Positions 1-12,504 are shown, counted from the first letter of the stretch. The stretch is 64,000 nt of DNA from Malania oleifera (GCF_029873635.1 NC_080423.1:89387191-89451190), one strand, 5' to 3'. Numbers and translations: made by a program. Notes: generated by a model not told the origin, from the letters alone.

Positions 1-3000
1 ATTTCAGATTTGGGATTCTAATAATTTATTTGGAGAGTAGTTAATAAGAGGCATGAGAGATATATTAAATTTCGGTTTATAATCTAAACTGAATTATACT
101 CCGAGACTGGAAAAATATTATGCATATGCTGTCTTTTGGCAGAGGGCTGATATTTAAATTCAATTTTTTCTTTTAAAAATAAAAAGAGTTATGGGCAGGC
201 ACTACATGGCATTAAATTTATGGCGTTTCAAAAGATAAGGAGGATGGAGGAGTTACCAATAGTTTTTAAAGAAAAATAAGTTCACTGACTATTCGTTAAT
301 TGAATTTTTTTTATTTTATTAAAAATGGTAACCTAAATTAATACATATTTAAAATCATCTCTTCTTATGCACCGACTCTTTAAGCATTTGGCCCTTCAAA
401 AACCCAGACAAAAAAAAAAAAAGACGAAAAACAAAAGGACCAAACTTGAGATAGGTCCTAGAGAGGAACTACACAGAAAAAATAAAGGGGGAAAGGAACT
501 ACAGAGGGTAGGTGGGAGTTAGGGAGGGCACACCCACACCCTCACCCACCGATAGGACCTCATTACCGGTACAATATGGTCCTCTCATGTTTGTACTGTT
601 CCATGCCCCCCTAAAGTTGTCAAAAATAGTCAAAAATGGTTTATTATCACCTATCACCCAAACATGCTTAACAAGTTAATTCAACCCACTACATAATTTG
701 ATCGACTTCAATTTTATTTAATTTCAAATTATTCAAAATTAATTCTATTAAGAAGCTTAATTAACTATTTCTTTGAAATTTATACTTTTATGCTACTAAT
801 TATTATAATTTCATTAACAACATCACAAATACCGTCAATACTTTTATGATTAATCGACTTCAAATATAATTCTTAAATTACTTTGAAAATATTTTGACAT
901 ACAGGTCAATTTGATTCTATCTAAATTTGTCTATTAAGAAAAATGACCAAAGTTCGGATTTTAGCGACTAAACATGAATCGATGCTTATTACGATATTTA
1001 TATGTATGGGTGTGTCTGAACAAGTAAATGAGAGGCTAGTAAGGGCCAAGCTGCAGCCTATATATATATATACTTTTTGTTAGGTCTCTAGAAAGGTGAG
1101 CTAGACATTTGGGTGGTTTGGGTGTTATACTATTATATTTCAAGAATGAGGAAAGCTTATTGTATATTAGGAAACTCAGAATTTGATTTTTCAATTTAAA
1201 TTTATGTAAATTTGCATTAAATATTCTATAAAATAATATTAATTTTTTTTTTAAATTTAAGATTAAAAATTAATACTCCCAACTAAAACCTTATTTATAT
1301 TGAGAATACTAACTCTGCCACCAGAGTTGGAATAAAGGCTTGACGCATACACCTGGAAGTCACATTCATCCTAGCTTGGACGCAACTTTTGGCGCAGCTA
1401 CTCCGATCGATCCATCAGAAATTCACAGGTCACAGACGTAGTTTGCAAGTGGGAGAATAAGCCTAGCTAGCCCAGCAGCTAGGCATCATTGTTGCCTCAA
1501 CCATTTTCATCCATCCATCCATCCATCAAAATATCTATGTTTTATTTAACAAAGAAATATTTTAATAGTGAGCGGTTGGATTTTATCCGATGAACTGAAG
1601 AAAAAAAAAAATTGTATATGTAAATTACAGCTATGGCAAAAAATAGAGTCACTAGGAAGAAAATTTTTTATGTTTTGGGATTAATTGAAAGCATGTATCG
1701 TCATTATGGAAAATGCATTTCATAATGAAAGAAGGGGTTTATGCTTGGAAAGCAATTCAGTATGGGATGAATACCAAGTTGGTCTGGATCATGGCCTCCA
1801 GAAAGGGCACACAAAATAACAATGATGATACGATTGACATACTTTTTACAATCTCTACCTGAGAATTGAAGCGACCAATCCACTTAAACTGCTTGTTAAG
1901 TAAAATATAGTAAAGCGTAATTGAAGGCTAGGTACGATTAATGATGCTCAAATTGGCCTACTGGGAATCCTAGCTAGATTAATGAAGGTATAAATCCACT
2001 AAATGTGGTTGGAATATAATTGTTGGTGAATAAAGTATTATGCTAGTCATGGATAACAATGGTGGATCATAAAATATAATAAGTTATGCCCACACTAGCG
2101 GCCTAAGCCCCTAAGTGGATTAACACCAAGATTGCAATCAAATCCGATCAATTATATTTAAAGCGATTGATAGATACTCAATGTTGTACGAATTTGAAAG
2201 ACCGATGATTAAAATTTTTCTTGGTGATGTTACAAAAAATTTGATTTCAGTATCACAAGCCTCGGAGTCATGGGATTACAGCACATGTCACAACTTTGGC
2301 CGTTCGATCAACGGATTACGAGGCCCTCTCGTCCACCGCACGATTTGTGCTTTCCGTCTACGCTCTAGATGATGCCACGTAAGGAATCTGTGCATGCTTC
2401 ATTTCCCATCGTCATATCCTTACGCTACATCAACAATCACAATCATATCGTGTCAGAGGACTATCCTTTTTTAGTTCGTGTCGAGAACGTCGCGACAGTT
2501 ACTTTATACCTTCGGTTCGCGTTTCATTTATAAACGTTAGGTCGGGGTTTTCTATCAAAAATATAAATTTTAGTTTTTTTGGGCAAGTATTCCAATATTA
2601 TTTATTGGGTCTCAAAGTGTGTCGGTTGAGTTTCGCATTATTTGCTATCAAAGCTAATAAGGCTCTAAAATCAGGTTTACTATCTTTTTATCTTTCGTTT
2701 CTTGTTATAATCCTATTATGTTCCATTTGTATTCATTATTCTTTGTTATTGTTTTGTATCGTGACAGAAAGAAAAGAAAAAAAAAAGTGATATTGAAGCA
2801 ACATATATTATCATTCACCGTACTTATCAAAGTTAATTTTTTCTTGAATCGTGACTTTTGTAGTTTCAGTTCTCTAAAAAAAAATTTGATTTTTGTTCCC
2901 CATCCTTTGATTCATTGTCTCTATAATATTTGCTTGTCGTCGGTATTAGTTTAAATACTACAAGTTGAATTTCTTGATCAGGTTTATTAGTCTAATAAAG

Positions 3001-3176
3001 AACTGAAAAGGGGAAGCTATGAGTGGAAAAAGGTAAGAGACTGTGAGACTAGTATCGGGAAAAAACCCATTTAAGAGTGAAACACGAGTGTGAGTGACAT
3101 AATTTGAGTGCAAATACGTGTAGGAGTGTTGTGAGGAATTATTTCTAATATTTCTCTATAATTTCAAAAATATATC
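1..3176. other. Intergenic, no gene seen
   Basis: AT-rich sequence with many homopolymer runs and no ORF that looks like a known protein. The short ORFs here (for example 2181-2372 and 2605-2954) are low-complexity and have no domain. The stretch 1310-1500 and 2250-2520 are less AT-rich than the surroundings but show no coding signal or tRNA-like boxes. They could be old, unrecognised repeat remnants. Confidence 0.6.
1508..1527. repeat. (CATC)n microsatellite
   Basis: Five tandem CATC units read directly from the sequence. Confidence 0.9.
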
Positions 3177-3697
3177 GATTGGTCTCACAAGACTTAAAAT
3201 CTTGTTTTGATGATAATAAAGTAAAGGAACTTAACATATTTAGTTAAATAATGATTCAGGACTCAAATGTTCAAGAACAAGTGCTTGATAAAGTCTTTTG
3301 AAAGCTTGAACTTAATGCTACGAGATCTTATGAAGTTAAAGAATATTTGTAATGACTCAAAGAATAAGGATATTTAAATAATATAGAAAAAAAAAATGAA
3401 AACAATAACAAAAGGAGGCAGTCGACTTCATTCGTTAACTACATACATTATATTTTGGAGGTGATAATTTCTGACCTCATCGACGAATACAGGGGTTTCG
3501 TCGATAAGAGTATTTCAGGATCTCTTCAACGAAATGTCCCATCTCGTCGACGAGAAGATACCGATAGAAGACTCGTCCACGAACTTTCTACATGACTCAT
3601 CGATGAAGTAACGTAATCCCACGTTACCTCTTCTACGGGACTCGTAGTCGGCAAAAACATCTCCGATTACTTCGACGGAGTTTCCCTAAATTAGAGG
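3177..3697 (+). mobile_element. Sirevirus-type LTR fragment, 5' part only
   Basis: It opens with a form of the LTR start shared by others in the window (GGTCTCACAAG followed by TTTTGATGATAA), as at 8611 and 41664. From about 3423 it has repeated CGTCGACGA-type palindromes. The LTR stops without a TATA box, R region or PBS where the AAA-ATPase-like sequence begins. The terminal TG is decayed (GATTGG instead of TGTTGG). Either a deletion joined the LTR to the gene fragment or the gene fragment was captured; the sequence does not decide. Confidence 0.6.
3423..3640 (+). promoter_or_regulatory. LTR palindrome cluster, CGTCGACGA type
   Basis: At least six imperfect copies of a CGTCGACGA palindrome, several with a flanking CT/AG. 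TACCGATAG at 3559-3567 matches the TACCGAGAG spacer of the clusters at 17.1, 24.5 and 38.3 kb. No TATA box follows because the LTR is truncated. Confidence 0.6.
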
Positions 3698-4372
3698 TTG
3701 GCCTGGACGGAAACAAAGAATCCCAATAGCAACAACAATCACTCAAATGCTTCCAGATACGAGAAGCGATTCTTCGAGCTGAGCTTTGACGGGAAGCACG
3801 AAGACATGATCTTGGACTCGTATCTCTCGTTTGTGCTCGAGAAATCTAAGGCCATCAAGGATGAAGAGAAGACTGTGAGGCTGTTCAACCTCGGCAACAC
3901 GTATCCGTGCGGCGGGCTCCTTTGGGAAGGCATCAATCTGGACCACTTGGCGACGTTTGATAAATTTTCGATGGACTTAGATCAGAAGAGGGCTGTTGTG
4001 GAGGACTTGGATCGATTTTTGAGGAGGAAAGAGTTTTATAGGAGATTGGAGAGGGCTTGGAAGCGAGGGTACTTGCTGTACGGCCCTCTCGACACCGGAA
4101 AATCTAGTTTGATCGCTGCAATGGCTAATTACCTCAAGTTTGATGTCTACGATTTGCAGCTGACAAGCGTAATGCGCGACTCCGACCTGAGAAAATTGCT
4201 TCTGGCAACGGCGAACAGGTCTATTCTTATGATTGAGGACATCGATTGTAGCATGCAGCTGATGGAAGGCCGGCAGTTCGACGGGCGCAAGCCCCCCGAT
4301 TTGCAGGACAGTGTTTCCGATTCTCTTGTTGCTACATATTTTATGTCTTTGGAATTTCTTGTTTTTGCTTAA
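3698..4372 (+). pseudogene. AAA-ATPase (BCS1/AATP1-like) fragment
   Basis: The open frame matches the middle of plant AAA-ATPases of the BCS1-like, At3g28510-type family, whose members are usually near 500 residues and often intronless. Readable parts are the pre-AAA segment ending in WKRGYLLYGP, the Walker A region at 4082-4108, and Walker B at about 4220-4252 (LMIEDIDCS). Walker A reads GPLDTGKSS, so the conserved second proline and first glycine of GPPGTGKS are changed. The N-terminal membrane region, the sensor and arginine-finger half and a plausible start are missing: the frame opens with TTG and its first ATG lies well inside the domain. After residue ~205 the frame runs into unrelated residues and stops. 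Upstream is a partial LTR. I take it as a dead fragment, perhaps transposon-captured. Expression is not excluded, ATP hydrolysis is unlikely. Confidence 0.75.
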
Positions 4373-4539
4373 AATTAATGAATCTTTAATTTGCTATGCA
4401 CGAGTAACAGAGCAGAACTGAGCATTTCTGCATTAGTGTTGGCAAAACAGAAGAGGAAAGAGGGGAACATGAATTTTTGGTTATTTTCTTCACCTGCATT
4501 GTGTATAAATTTTCTACTTTTAAACGGGAAATTATAAGA

Positions 4540-4751
4540 GAAATTATAAGAGGAGCCGGCCCCTTTTCGTTAAAAAGAAATCGCCGGAGCACGACGAGCG
4601 GGATCAGTTTCGGGACTGCTAGCGAAAGTTGCCGGAGGGAGCAGCGACGCAGAAGAAGCTTTGGCTTTCCTTTTCTTTTACATGACATGTGTCAAATTTT
4701 TACAGGAGAGGGGCAGCTCCACGTGGAGGGGCCGGCTCCTCTTATAATTTC
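4540..4751. repeat. Short element with perfect 24-bp inverted repeats
   Basis: 4540-4563 and 4728-4751 are exact reverse complements, each holding GGAGCCGGCCCC next to an AAATTATAAG tract. The 164-bp loop is GC-richer than its surroundings and contains CACGTG (4720-4725). The left arm is preceded by a partial second copy of the AAATTATAAGAG tract. No target duplication was found, so MITE is only one reading; a fragment of a larger element is another. Confidence 0.55.
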
Positions 4752-5078
4752 CTGGCATGTAGAAGATGAACCGCTCAAAGATTTGAAGAGAATCGGAAAA
4801 TTTTGGAAAATTAGTAAAAAAATCAGGAAAATTTTAAAATTAAAAATAAATATAAAAATTATTTGAGTTGTTTTTTACTTTGGAAACCAAAAAAAAAAAA
4901 AAAAGGAAAATAAAATTTCAAAATAAATAAATTAAATAAAAATTCCAAAAAGATTCTAGAAAATTACAAAAAAATGTTGAAAAATATCAAAAAATTATTG
5001 AACAAATTTGAAAAATCTAGGAATGTTTTTGAGATCCTTTTTGCTTAATTTTGTGCATTTGTATAATCATTTAATATC

Positions 5079-5104
5079 TATATATATATATATATATATA
5101 TATT
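5079..5104. repeat. (TA)n microsatellite
   Basis: A run of about 12 TA units visible in the sequence. Confidence 0.9.
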
Positions 5105-5109
5105 ATTTT

Positions 5110-5600
5110 GTGTGTATGTGCGTTTCGATAATAAAACAAAGGGTAAATAGGTGTTCATACCTCGCCTATATCAATTTTGAAGGGATTTTATCTAATAAGA
5201 TCCTCTCCTTTGGAGGTCTTATTAGACATTCTTAAGTCGCACTTGATTTTTATTTCCTTTTAAAAAATTTTAGTGTTTATTAGTTCTTTTAAGAATAATT
5301 AAAGATCATATGATAAAAGTTGAGATACTTAATAGTTAATTAGGTACTGTTCGTACAATGGGTGTGTAAGGGGTGCTAATACCTTCCGTTCATATAATTA
5401 TACTCCTGATTCCAACTTTGGTAAAAGAAAATCGAGACTACTGGTTCTTTAACCTTATGATTAGTTTAGAGATCAATCAATGAGTAGTAATTAGGTAAAT
5501 TAACCACACCTAAAAAAATAACAAGTTAGTGGTGATCACTCCATTGAACCATTAATATTATTGTCATCCCTTGTTATTTCAAACTATTTTCAGGGACGTT
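5110..5600 (+). mobile_element. Possible decayed Tat/Ogre-like LTR remnant
   Basis: Phrases such as AAGGGGTGCTAATACCTTCC (5366-5385) followed by a CGAGACTACT tract resemble the conserved U5 part of Ogre/Tat LTRs. No paired LTR, PBS or coding sequence was found nearby. This rests on recognising a few short phrases and is weak. Confidence 0.3.
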
Positions 5601-7875
5601 GCAGTACCACCATGGCTTGGCCTCCTACCCTTTTAAGGTACTTGCCTTTAAGGTTGGCTGTTTTAAGGTCATTACCTACTATAAATTCTTTTAGCCCAAA
5701 TTTTATCCCTAGTCTTTGGCTACTTAAAACCTCATCATTATTAGGGAAACTTATTCTATATTATCTAGTATGATTCTTCATCTCCCTCTTCCAACCAAGC
5801 AACTAAGTCTCCTCTTCGATAAAGCCTATTTATATACGGACGCCCTAATTGTTGGTCTTAAACTTTATTTTTCATCTTTTATTGAGATAGCTCTTGATCA
5901 CAATATGTTGGCACCATCACAATTGTCTCCAAATGAGTGAAAAAAATAAAAAATTCCTTTTAAAGCTTATTTGTTTTGTCTAGAGGCTTAAAGTGATACT
6001 ATTGTATAATAAAAAAGTGGGAATGTCCTCCTAAAAAAACCAAATTCAATTAAAGGATGGAAGACAAAATTTTTCCCTATAAATTGCAAAGAAGGAAGAG
6101 GCATGGATGCTCGATGAAGGGATCCTAAGATTCACTCAATCTCTTTTACTTTTCACTAATGAAATTAGCATATAAAGATCAAGGGAGTGAAACCTTAGTC
6201 TTTCACTAGCCTTATCTCCACTACCAACATGCGTTTTATTTCTAATGGATTCTTAGTGTCTTTTGAATTAAGTTTTGACCTTCTCTAGCTTGTTCTAGAA
6301 GGGCTTGTCTTATTTAAGCGCACCTTTATTAATGGCACTCACCAATTAAATATGAAGTGAACAATGCCCAAAGATGCAACTAAATCAACCATTAAAAAGG
6401 ACATGTAAGGGAGAAAGTATTTAACAATGTGGGAAGGTTGATCAAAAGGTACCTTGCGCCAACTTATAGAAAAGGATGAACAATTTGCAATGTACATAGC
6501 TAATCTCCATCCCAAAGTTTAGGTTTGTAACCATGTCCCCTATTATTGAGTTTAATGCTCATTATTGAGTGGGATTACTTAGATGGGTGGGAAATAGGTT
6601 GCAAATTGTATAAAAAGACCACCTTAAAAGGAATTTTCCTCCCTCGGGATTTGGGGGAATTCGAGAAATTGATTATTGAATCTCAATTCAACCAATTGTT
6701 TGTTGGTAGGTTCTTTCCGTCTTCTTGGTTTTGAAGTTTGTCAAAATTGTATATTTTCTCCCTTTTCTTCACTTTGATTATATTAATTCTATAATTAAGT
6801 AATATTCTCAAGATCTATAATCGAGTGATTATGATTTTGATAGATAAGCACGAATGAGAAGAGCGAAACATGACTACTAGATCAATTTTGATTTATTGAT
6901 CGCAAATTTGACTAAAATGTTAAGTTGAGAAAATGAAAAAAGAAAAAGAAGATAACATTAAAAGAAAGTTAAGTGAAATTCTCTCATATCTTTTGCACTT
7001 ATAAGATTTCAAATTTCACAATTTACTAATTCATCATTTTTACATAATTCTTTTCGCAACAATGGAATAGAAAATAGTCAAAAATTAAAATTAAAATTAT
7101 AAAAATTTAAAAATATATATAAAAAACAATACAAAACAAGTTTATCTTGCCCAATTCGATCATTCTAGTTCACCAGAGTCCATTAGGTTTGATTGGGTTT
7201 TGTGCATTTCTAATCTAACATAAACAAACTTGATTTTAAGATCGAGTCACCATATTTTTAGGTTAGCTGGCCAGGGCGAGTGGGGTATAATAATATTGAT
7301 AATTCGAATTTTGGAAGCGATGGAAAGGGATAGGGGATGAGTGATGGACTACCTAAGTCTACTATGAGCTTCCTATTACCAAAAAAACATTGAAAATTAA
7401 CTCCCTTTGAAGTGCAAATTGAAATTAAACCCTTTAGATATAAAGAACAATCTCACAATTAACTTAACCCTTAAATTACATCTCTCTCTAAGATGACATG
7501 GCAACTTCCAATTATAGAAGATATAAATAAGCAGTTAAGGACGGTTATTAATCAATAAAATTAGATTCCTAAAATGAGTTTTACTTATTACATATTTAAA
7601 AGATATTTTTTCACTGCAGTTGATGAAAATATTATGCATCTCATAATTAATTTTTAATTACATCTACAGAATATATAAATATTCATAACTCATAACTTTT
7701 TTTATACTTTTAATAATTTAGAATACCATTATCAGAAAATCCGATTAAACTTAAAACTATAAAAATTTAAAATTAATTAATCTTATAGATAAATCAAATA
7801 AAAATACAGCACATGCCCATCTAATATGTCCCTTTATTAATAACACTTAAATGTATTTTAATATTTTATTTCAAA
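5601..7875. other. Intergenic, no gene seen
   Basis: Very AT-rich. ORFs are short, isolated and without recognisable motifs. No RNA gene or terminal repeats identified. Confidence 0.6.
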
Positions 7876-8067
7876 TTTTTTTTTTTTAGATACGCTAGGT
7901 TTCCTAGGCTTACCCACCAAACTAATCTCACGCTTATGCCAGCTGTGCTCACAGCCAACACGTAAGGGGTACATCTGAATGTACGCGACAGGATTTTGAA
8001 CCCTAAATCTACTATTGTAAGCGGCCTTCTATGAAATCTCCTTATCACCTGAGCTTTTGCCCGGGGC
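7876..8067 (-). mobile_element. tRNA-derived SINE with poly(A) tail
   Basis: Read on the minus strand, the 5' end has an A-box-like AGCTCAGGTGATAAGG (plus 8039-8054) and, about 37 bp on, a B-box-like GGTTCAAAATCC (plus 7991-8002). These are the split RNA polymerase III promoter elements of tRNAs. The element then runs through a unique body to a 12-nt A tail (T run at plus 7876-7887). Length near 190 bp and the tail fit plant SINEs. It is not a tRNA gene: the body does not fold as one and there is an A tail. Target duplications could not be seen with confidence. Confidence 0.65.
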
Positions 8068-8610
8068 TTTAGCTTATTTTTTTAATCAAGTGGAGCATTG
8101 ATTGCAAAGCCGATGGATTGGCTGCAAAATTTTAAATTAAAGATAAAAATAAATAAAAGAATAAAAACCCTAAAAGGTAGTAATCATTTAGTCAGGCTGC
8201 CGTTGGTTATTCCTTGCATGGGAAGAAATTTAACTTGCAACGGTAAGTTGAAAAAAAAAAAAAAACACTTCCTCAAGTTCAAGGCCTTCTTTCCAACGGT
8301 TACTTCATCATGACGTTGTTTGCGTGGAAAGGGGCAAAAAGAATATATTCAATTCAATTCAAATGACGGAGGCAGGAGTTTTTGGAGGTATTTGGGAGTT
8401 AAAAAGGGCCGTTTATTCATGGAAATAAAATAAAATATAATTTTAATTTTAATAATTGAAAAATAATTATTTTTTATATATTTTTAATTATTTCATTTAA
8501 TATTTAATAAGAAAGAAATAGATATTCTCATGATAAAATTTGGGGATCGTTTCTTATTAAGGATTCAAAAAATATTTCACATTATTATTTATTTTATAAT
8601 AATAATATGA
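8068..8610. other. Intergenic, no gene seen
   Basis: AT-rich spacer with one A-run and no coding or repeat signal I can name. Confidence 0.6.
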
Positions 8611-8946
8611 TGTTGGCCTAATAAGGTTTAAAATCTTGTTTTGATGATAACAAATTAAAGATGTAGTTAACATGTTTGTTTAAGTATCTATCAAGCCTTC
8701 AAAAAGAGCTTATGAGATTGAGTTCATGTGTTTGAAGAAAATGGATGAAGTTTATAGCAATGTTCTATGATAGATGTCAAAGTATATTGAACTTAGAAAG
8801 GTTCAAGTTAGATATAGAAAGCAAGCAAAAGCATAAAAACTTTGTTCTTAAGATAAAGTTATTATATATATAAGTCTCATGTAAATACTTCGCAAATTCA
8901 ATATTGATGCATGAAACTCTTAGGAAAGTTTAAATAACTTAGAGAC

Positions 8947-11038
8947 TGTTAGTTTTGGTGCAATCTCAAGAGGGGGAGTGAATTGGAGATTTAAAAATTA
9001 TGTCTTCTTGGTTAAACTAATCTAACAACAGTATAATGCAACCTAGGAGCAGTCCAAGTATATATGAAATTGTAGATACGATATATTAAACAATTTTCAG
9101 TACATGCACCACAATTTCAATATTTCTCAACCAGATATAATTTAGTGTCAATCAAATATGCAGTATATTCAGCAGGGAAATTAAATCAAGCACAAAGTAG
9201 AATATAATGCAGAAAATGTAAAAGTGACACCGAATATGATATTGGGGTTCGGTCAATCCTATCTACTTCCCCGCCTTAGCTCACCAGCACAACGATTACA
9301 CTATGAGCTCACTTAATAGATGGAGTGACACTTAAACAACCAGGTCAATTAGCATAGGGCTTACCTCAACCTTTACATATAATCCTTATCGGACTGGATT
9401 ACCACTCAATTAGGTCACACCTAGACTACAACAGTATTTTTACAAGACAAACAGGGTATAGTGATTATGCTTCTCAATCAAGTAGATATGTACCAAATGT
9501 AACCAATCAACCACACATCAACAGTATAGGTAATGTAAGCTCAGTGGTGTGATTTTGTGCAATCAAACACTCAACAAAGTATGATCACAAGTATGCTCAA
9601 GAGTGTATAAACAAGCTATTTCTTTGAAACAAGATATTCAAATTTCAATAATAAATTAGGGTTTCAAAGATGTCAATCAAATATTCAAATCAATTCAAAA
9701 ATATTTTCTTCAATGAAATAGGCACAAGAGTTGTTTGAAAAATATTATAGCTTGTAAAAAATATTTGCACACAAAAAATATAGCTATAGGAATCTTGTAA
9801 TGACAATACAAAAATCCTCAAGCTACTGAGTTGATCCTAACACAAGATTTATTAAACTTGAATTTGTGGGATAAACTTTACTTAACTCCCCAAAATAAAT
9901 CAATCAACCAAACAAGAGTAGTGGGAGTATTAAGCAATCTATACTAAGCAATAGCACAAACAAGAACTCTCACAAAGTTAAGATTGATCAAAGGAATGAA
10001 GGTATGAGAGTATTTGGAAGTATTATAGGCAAAATAGGATTTTGAGTTTAAGAGGATTTTGCACTAATGATTTTCTTAATTTTTTACTAATCTACACAAA
10101 TGAGGCCCTATATATAGAAGTTGGCCAAAATATAACCGTTTAGGACATGTAGGGTATTATTAGAATTGTTTTAAAACAATTTAGAAATTTTAACCATGTT
10201 TAAGCATTTTAACCTCGGAAAAAAAATAAGCAACCCGAGAGTTTTCGGGTGGCTGAACCTTGGTTCGATCGCCCGAATAAACTTAGTAGAAAAAGTCTTT
10301 TTTGGACGTTCGGGTGCCATGGTGTATGTTCAGTTGGATGAACCAAAGCGAAAATCATTATGTCCGCGTTTTGGTCGCGCGGTCTATGATTCGGTTAACC
10401 AAACTCATATGTTCGGTTGCTCGGGGCCATTTTGAACGTAAAATTTAGTTGGCTGAGTTGGTGAGAACGGTCACCTCAGCGATTCGGTCGCCCATAGATG
10501 GTGCGGTCAATTATGTTCGGCCGCCTGAATCCAAGTCAACATGTTGACTTGTCCACGGTTCGGTCGCTCAAAACCTCATAGTTTTGCCCTTTATGTCCAT
10601 TTTTCCCTTTAATTAACTCCCCTGATATTATAAGTGTTTTGGGGACATCTTATGTGCTTGTGCAAGGACCTAAGGTCTTTCTAGGGTCATTTTGAAATGG
10701 TCCTAAAAATCCGGTGTCGGTCGACGGGTCTTTCCAAGGTCTTAAGCTTATAATTACCTACATGCATGACATGCAAAGATTATTACATACCTTTTCCTAT
10801 ATTTACTATTACAAACCAATTAAAAATGAATGCAAATACAATAAAAAAAAAATAGGTCGTCATTCTTTCGATTCTTTAGACGCCATAAATGAAGTTTGAT
10901 CTTCATAGTCTGTATGACTTGCTTAAGTTCCTACCAATAGTGCATGCTAAGGATAAACCTATTCAAGAAGCTTAGTGCACAAGTGAGAAACATTGGTTTT
11001 GTCATAATCAAAACGGGATTAGACTCATAGAGTTAAAA
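8947..11038 (-). mobile_element. Solo LTR, Sirevirus-type, inserted in Copia 1 LTR
   Basis: A 2,092-bp LTR in reverse orientation, flanked by perfect 5-bp target duplications GAGAC (8942-8946 and 11039-11043). On the minus strand it begins TTTTAACTCTATGAGTC and ends ACTAACA. The start matches the 3' LTR of Copia element 2 (24087). The rest matches the solo LTR at 38861-40889, including the TTCGGTCGCCCGAA cluster. No internal domain is present, so it formed by LTR-LTR recombination. It is younger than Copia element 1, whose LTR it splits. Confidence 0.85.
10109..10570 (-). promoter_or_regulatory. LTR TATA box and TTCGGTCGCCCGAA cluster
   Basis: Between 10232 and 10570 there are about eight imperfect copies of a TTCGG(G/T)(C/T)GCCCGAA palindrome. 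On the minus strand a TATATATAG box (10109-10116) follows about 116 bp after the last copy. This is the presumed promoter of the solo LTR. Confidence 0.6.
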
Positions 11039-11119
11039 GAGACCTTATTTCAAAATCATGGAAAATGTTTACTTATGTTTTTCCAAGATCCAAGTAAAGT
11101 TTTGAAATCAAAATTTGAA

Positions 11120-11455
11120 AAATTACTTAAGTCGAAAGCAGGACAGGCGACTAAATGAATTATCATCAGGCGACTGACATTTTTATGTGTTTTTAAGAAA
11201 GCAAACAGAATCAAGACATATGATTGACCAAAACTCAGTCGACTGACCAAACATTGTGTTTTCAAAATACACTAAACTTAAAAGGCTCAGCTGACTAACC
11301 TCGAGTATAGTCGACTGAAGTTCATGTTTTAACTTTTAAACAGTGTTTGAAAAGTTTCCAAATTTGATTTCTTGGACTCCAAACTTAGAGATTACTTGGG
11401 AAATATTGCAAGTAACTTGGGGAAAACAAAAAGTAACTTTACTACTCTATAAATA
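11120..11455 (+). promoter_or_regulatory. LTR TATA box and CAGTCGACTGA cluster
   Basis: About five CAGTCGACTGA-like palindromes at 11130-11320, some decayed to AGGCGACT, followed 128 bp later by TATAAATA at 11448-11455. Same palindrome type as the solo LTR at 41664-44033. Confidence 0.6.
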
Positions 11456-12486
11456 CTTGTTATTTTCACAAATTACACACAAGCAGTCAAGCACATACAA
11501 GTTACAAATTAAAAGTTCTGCTACTGAAATATTTCTTGAAATATTGCTGTGTTTTTGCTGAAACAACCCACAACTTTTCTAATATTTTCTACTGAGAATT
11601 TCAATTCAAATCAGAACCCTGATGATATTCTTTTAAGTTTCACTCTTCTATATTGATTATTGTTAAAGTATATTGTTTTTCAATTGTACAAATCTTCTTT
11701 AATAGAGAGTTCTACTTGTACGAACCAAGTTTGTTCTTGTTTCTTGTTTTATTAACAATTCAAGATTGTTGGATCATTGTCTAGCAAGAGGGGATTCTCG
11801 TTAGAGAGGCGAACTCCACCTTTTAGGGAGAGAGGTTGTAACTTCACCTGGTAATGAAGTTGGAAAGGAAAATCCTCACAACATGTTGCTTAGGGCAAGG
11901 ATGTAGGTTTTTAGCCCATTGTAAAAAAATCTGGTCTTCAACTCTTCTTCTCTAATCTCTTTACTTTATTACAAGTTAATAATCTACGCATATGTTTATT
12001 GAGAACTTGCTGCATATTGAAAGTTGCTAAAAAACTGATTTTGGTCAATACTTGAAATCAAGGGACATATTGGTTATCATTGGTTGGTTTGACAAGTTCA
12101 AAGTAAAATTTGAATACTGATTTTTGAATATCACAACTGAAGTTAATGTTGTCAAATTAATTGAAAGAAAGTTGCAGGTTTTATAAAATCAAACTTTTGA
12201 AATTGTCATCATTTATTGTTGAGGAAAATTTTGATTCTGAATATTAAAGTTCTAAGATTTTTGATCAAGATGATCTTTAACATCATTCATTCATAAAAGA
12301 TTAAATTTGAATTGTTCAAAGGATTGTTGATTGAAATTATAAGGATTGTTGATCAATATCATTGTGTTTGTGTGATTGCTGAAAATCAATTTGCTAAAAC
12401 TAAGAAATTTGTGAAACAAAGTTATAAAGAAATTTTAAAAACCCAATTCACCTCCTCACTCTTGGGAGTGTACCTAAATTCTCAAT

Positions 12487-12504
12487 TGGTATCAGAGCTT
12501 CAGG
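12487..12504 (+). other. Primer-binding site, Copia element 1
   Basis: TGGTATCAGAGCTTCAGG lies two bases after the LTR end. TGGTATCAGAGC is the usual plant retrotransposon PBS matching initiator methionine tRNA. Confidence 0.8.

Larger units (their letters stand above)
8611..12484 (+). mobile_element. 5' LTR of Copia element 1, interrupted by a solo LTR
   Basis: The LTR opens TGTTGGCCTAATAAGG and closes TTCTCA two bases before a primer-binding site. Its two parts (8611-8946 and 11044-12484, about 1.78 kb together) are split by the minus-strand solo LTR. The second part holds the CAGTCGACTGA palindrome cluster, a TATA box and the leader features seen in other Sirevirus-type LTRs here (an aggregated GAACTCC and GGACGTAGG-like segment near 11800-11920). 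The matching 3' LTR is not present because the element is cut at 16388. Confidence 0.75.

Noticed and set aside
3698-4372. A functional AAA-ATPase gene
   Set aside because: No ATG at the frame start, both ends missing and Walker A altered.
7990-8067. A tRNA gene on the minus strand
   Set aside because: Boxes are imperfect, no cloverleaf was visible and an A-tailed body follows; SINE fits better.
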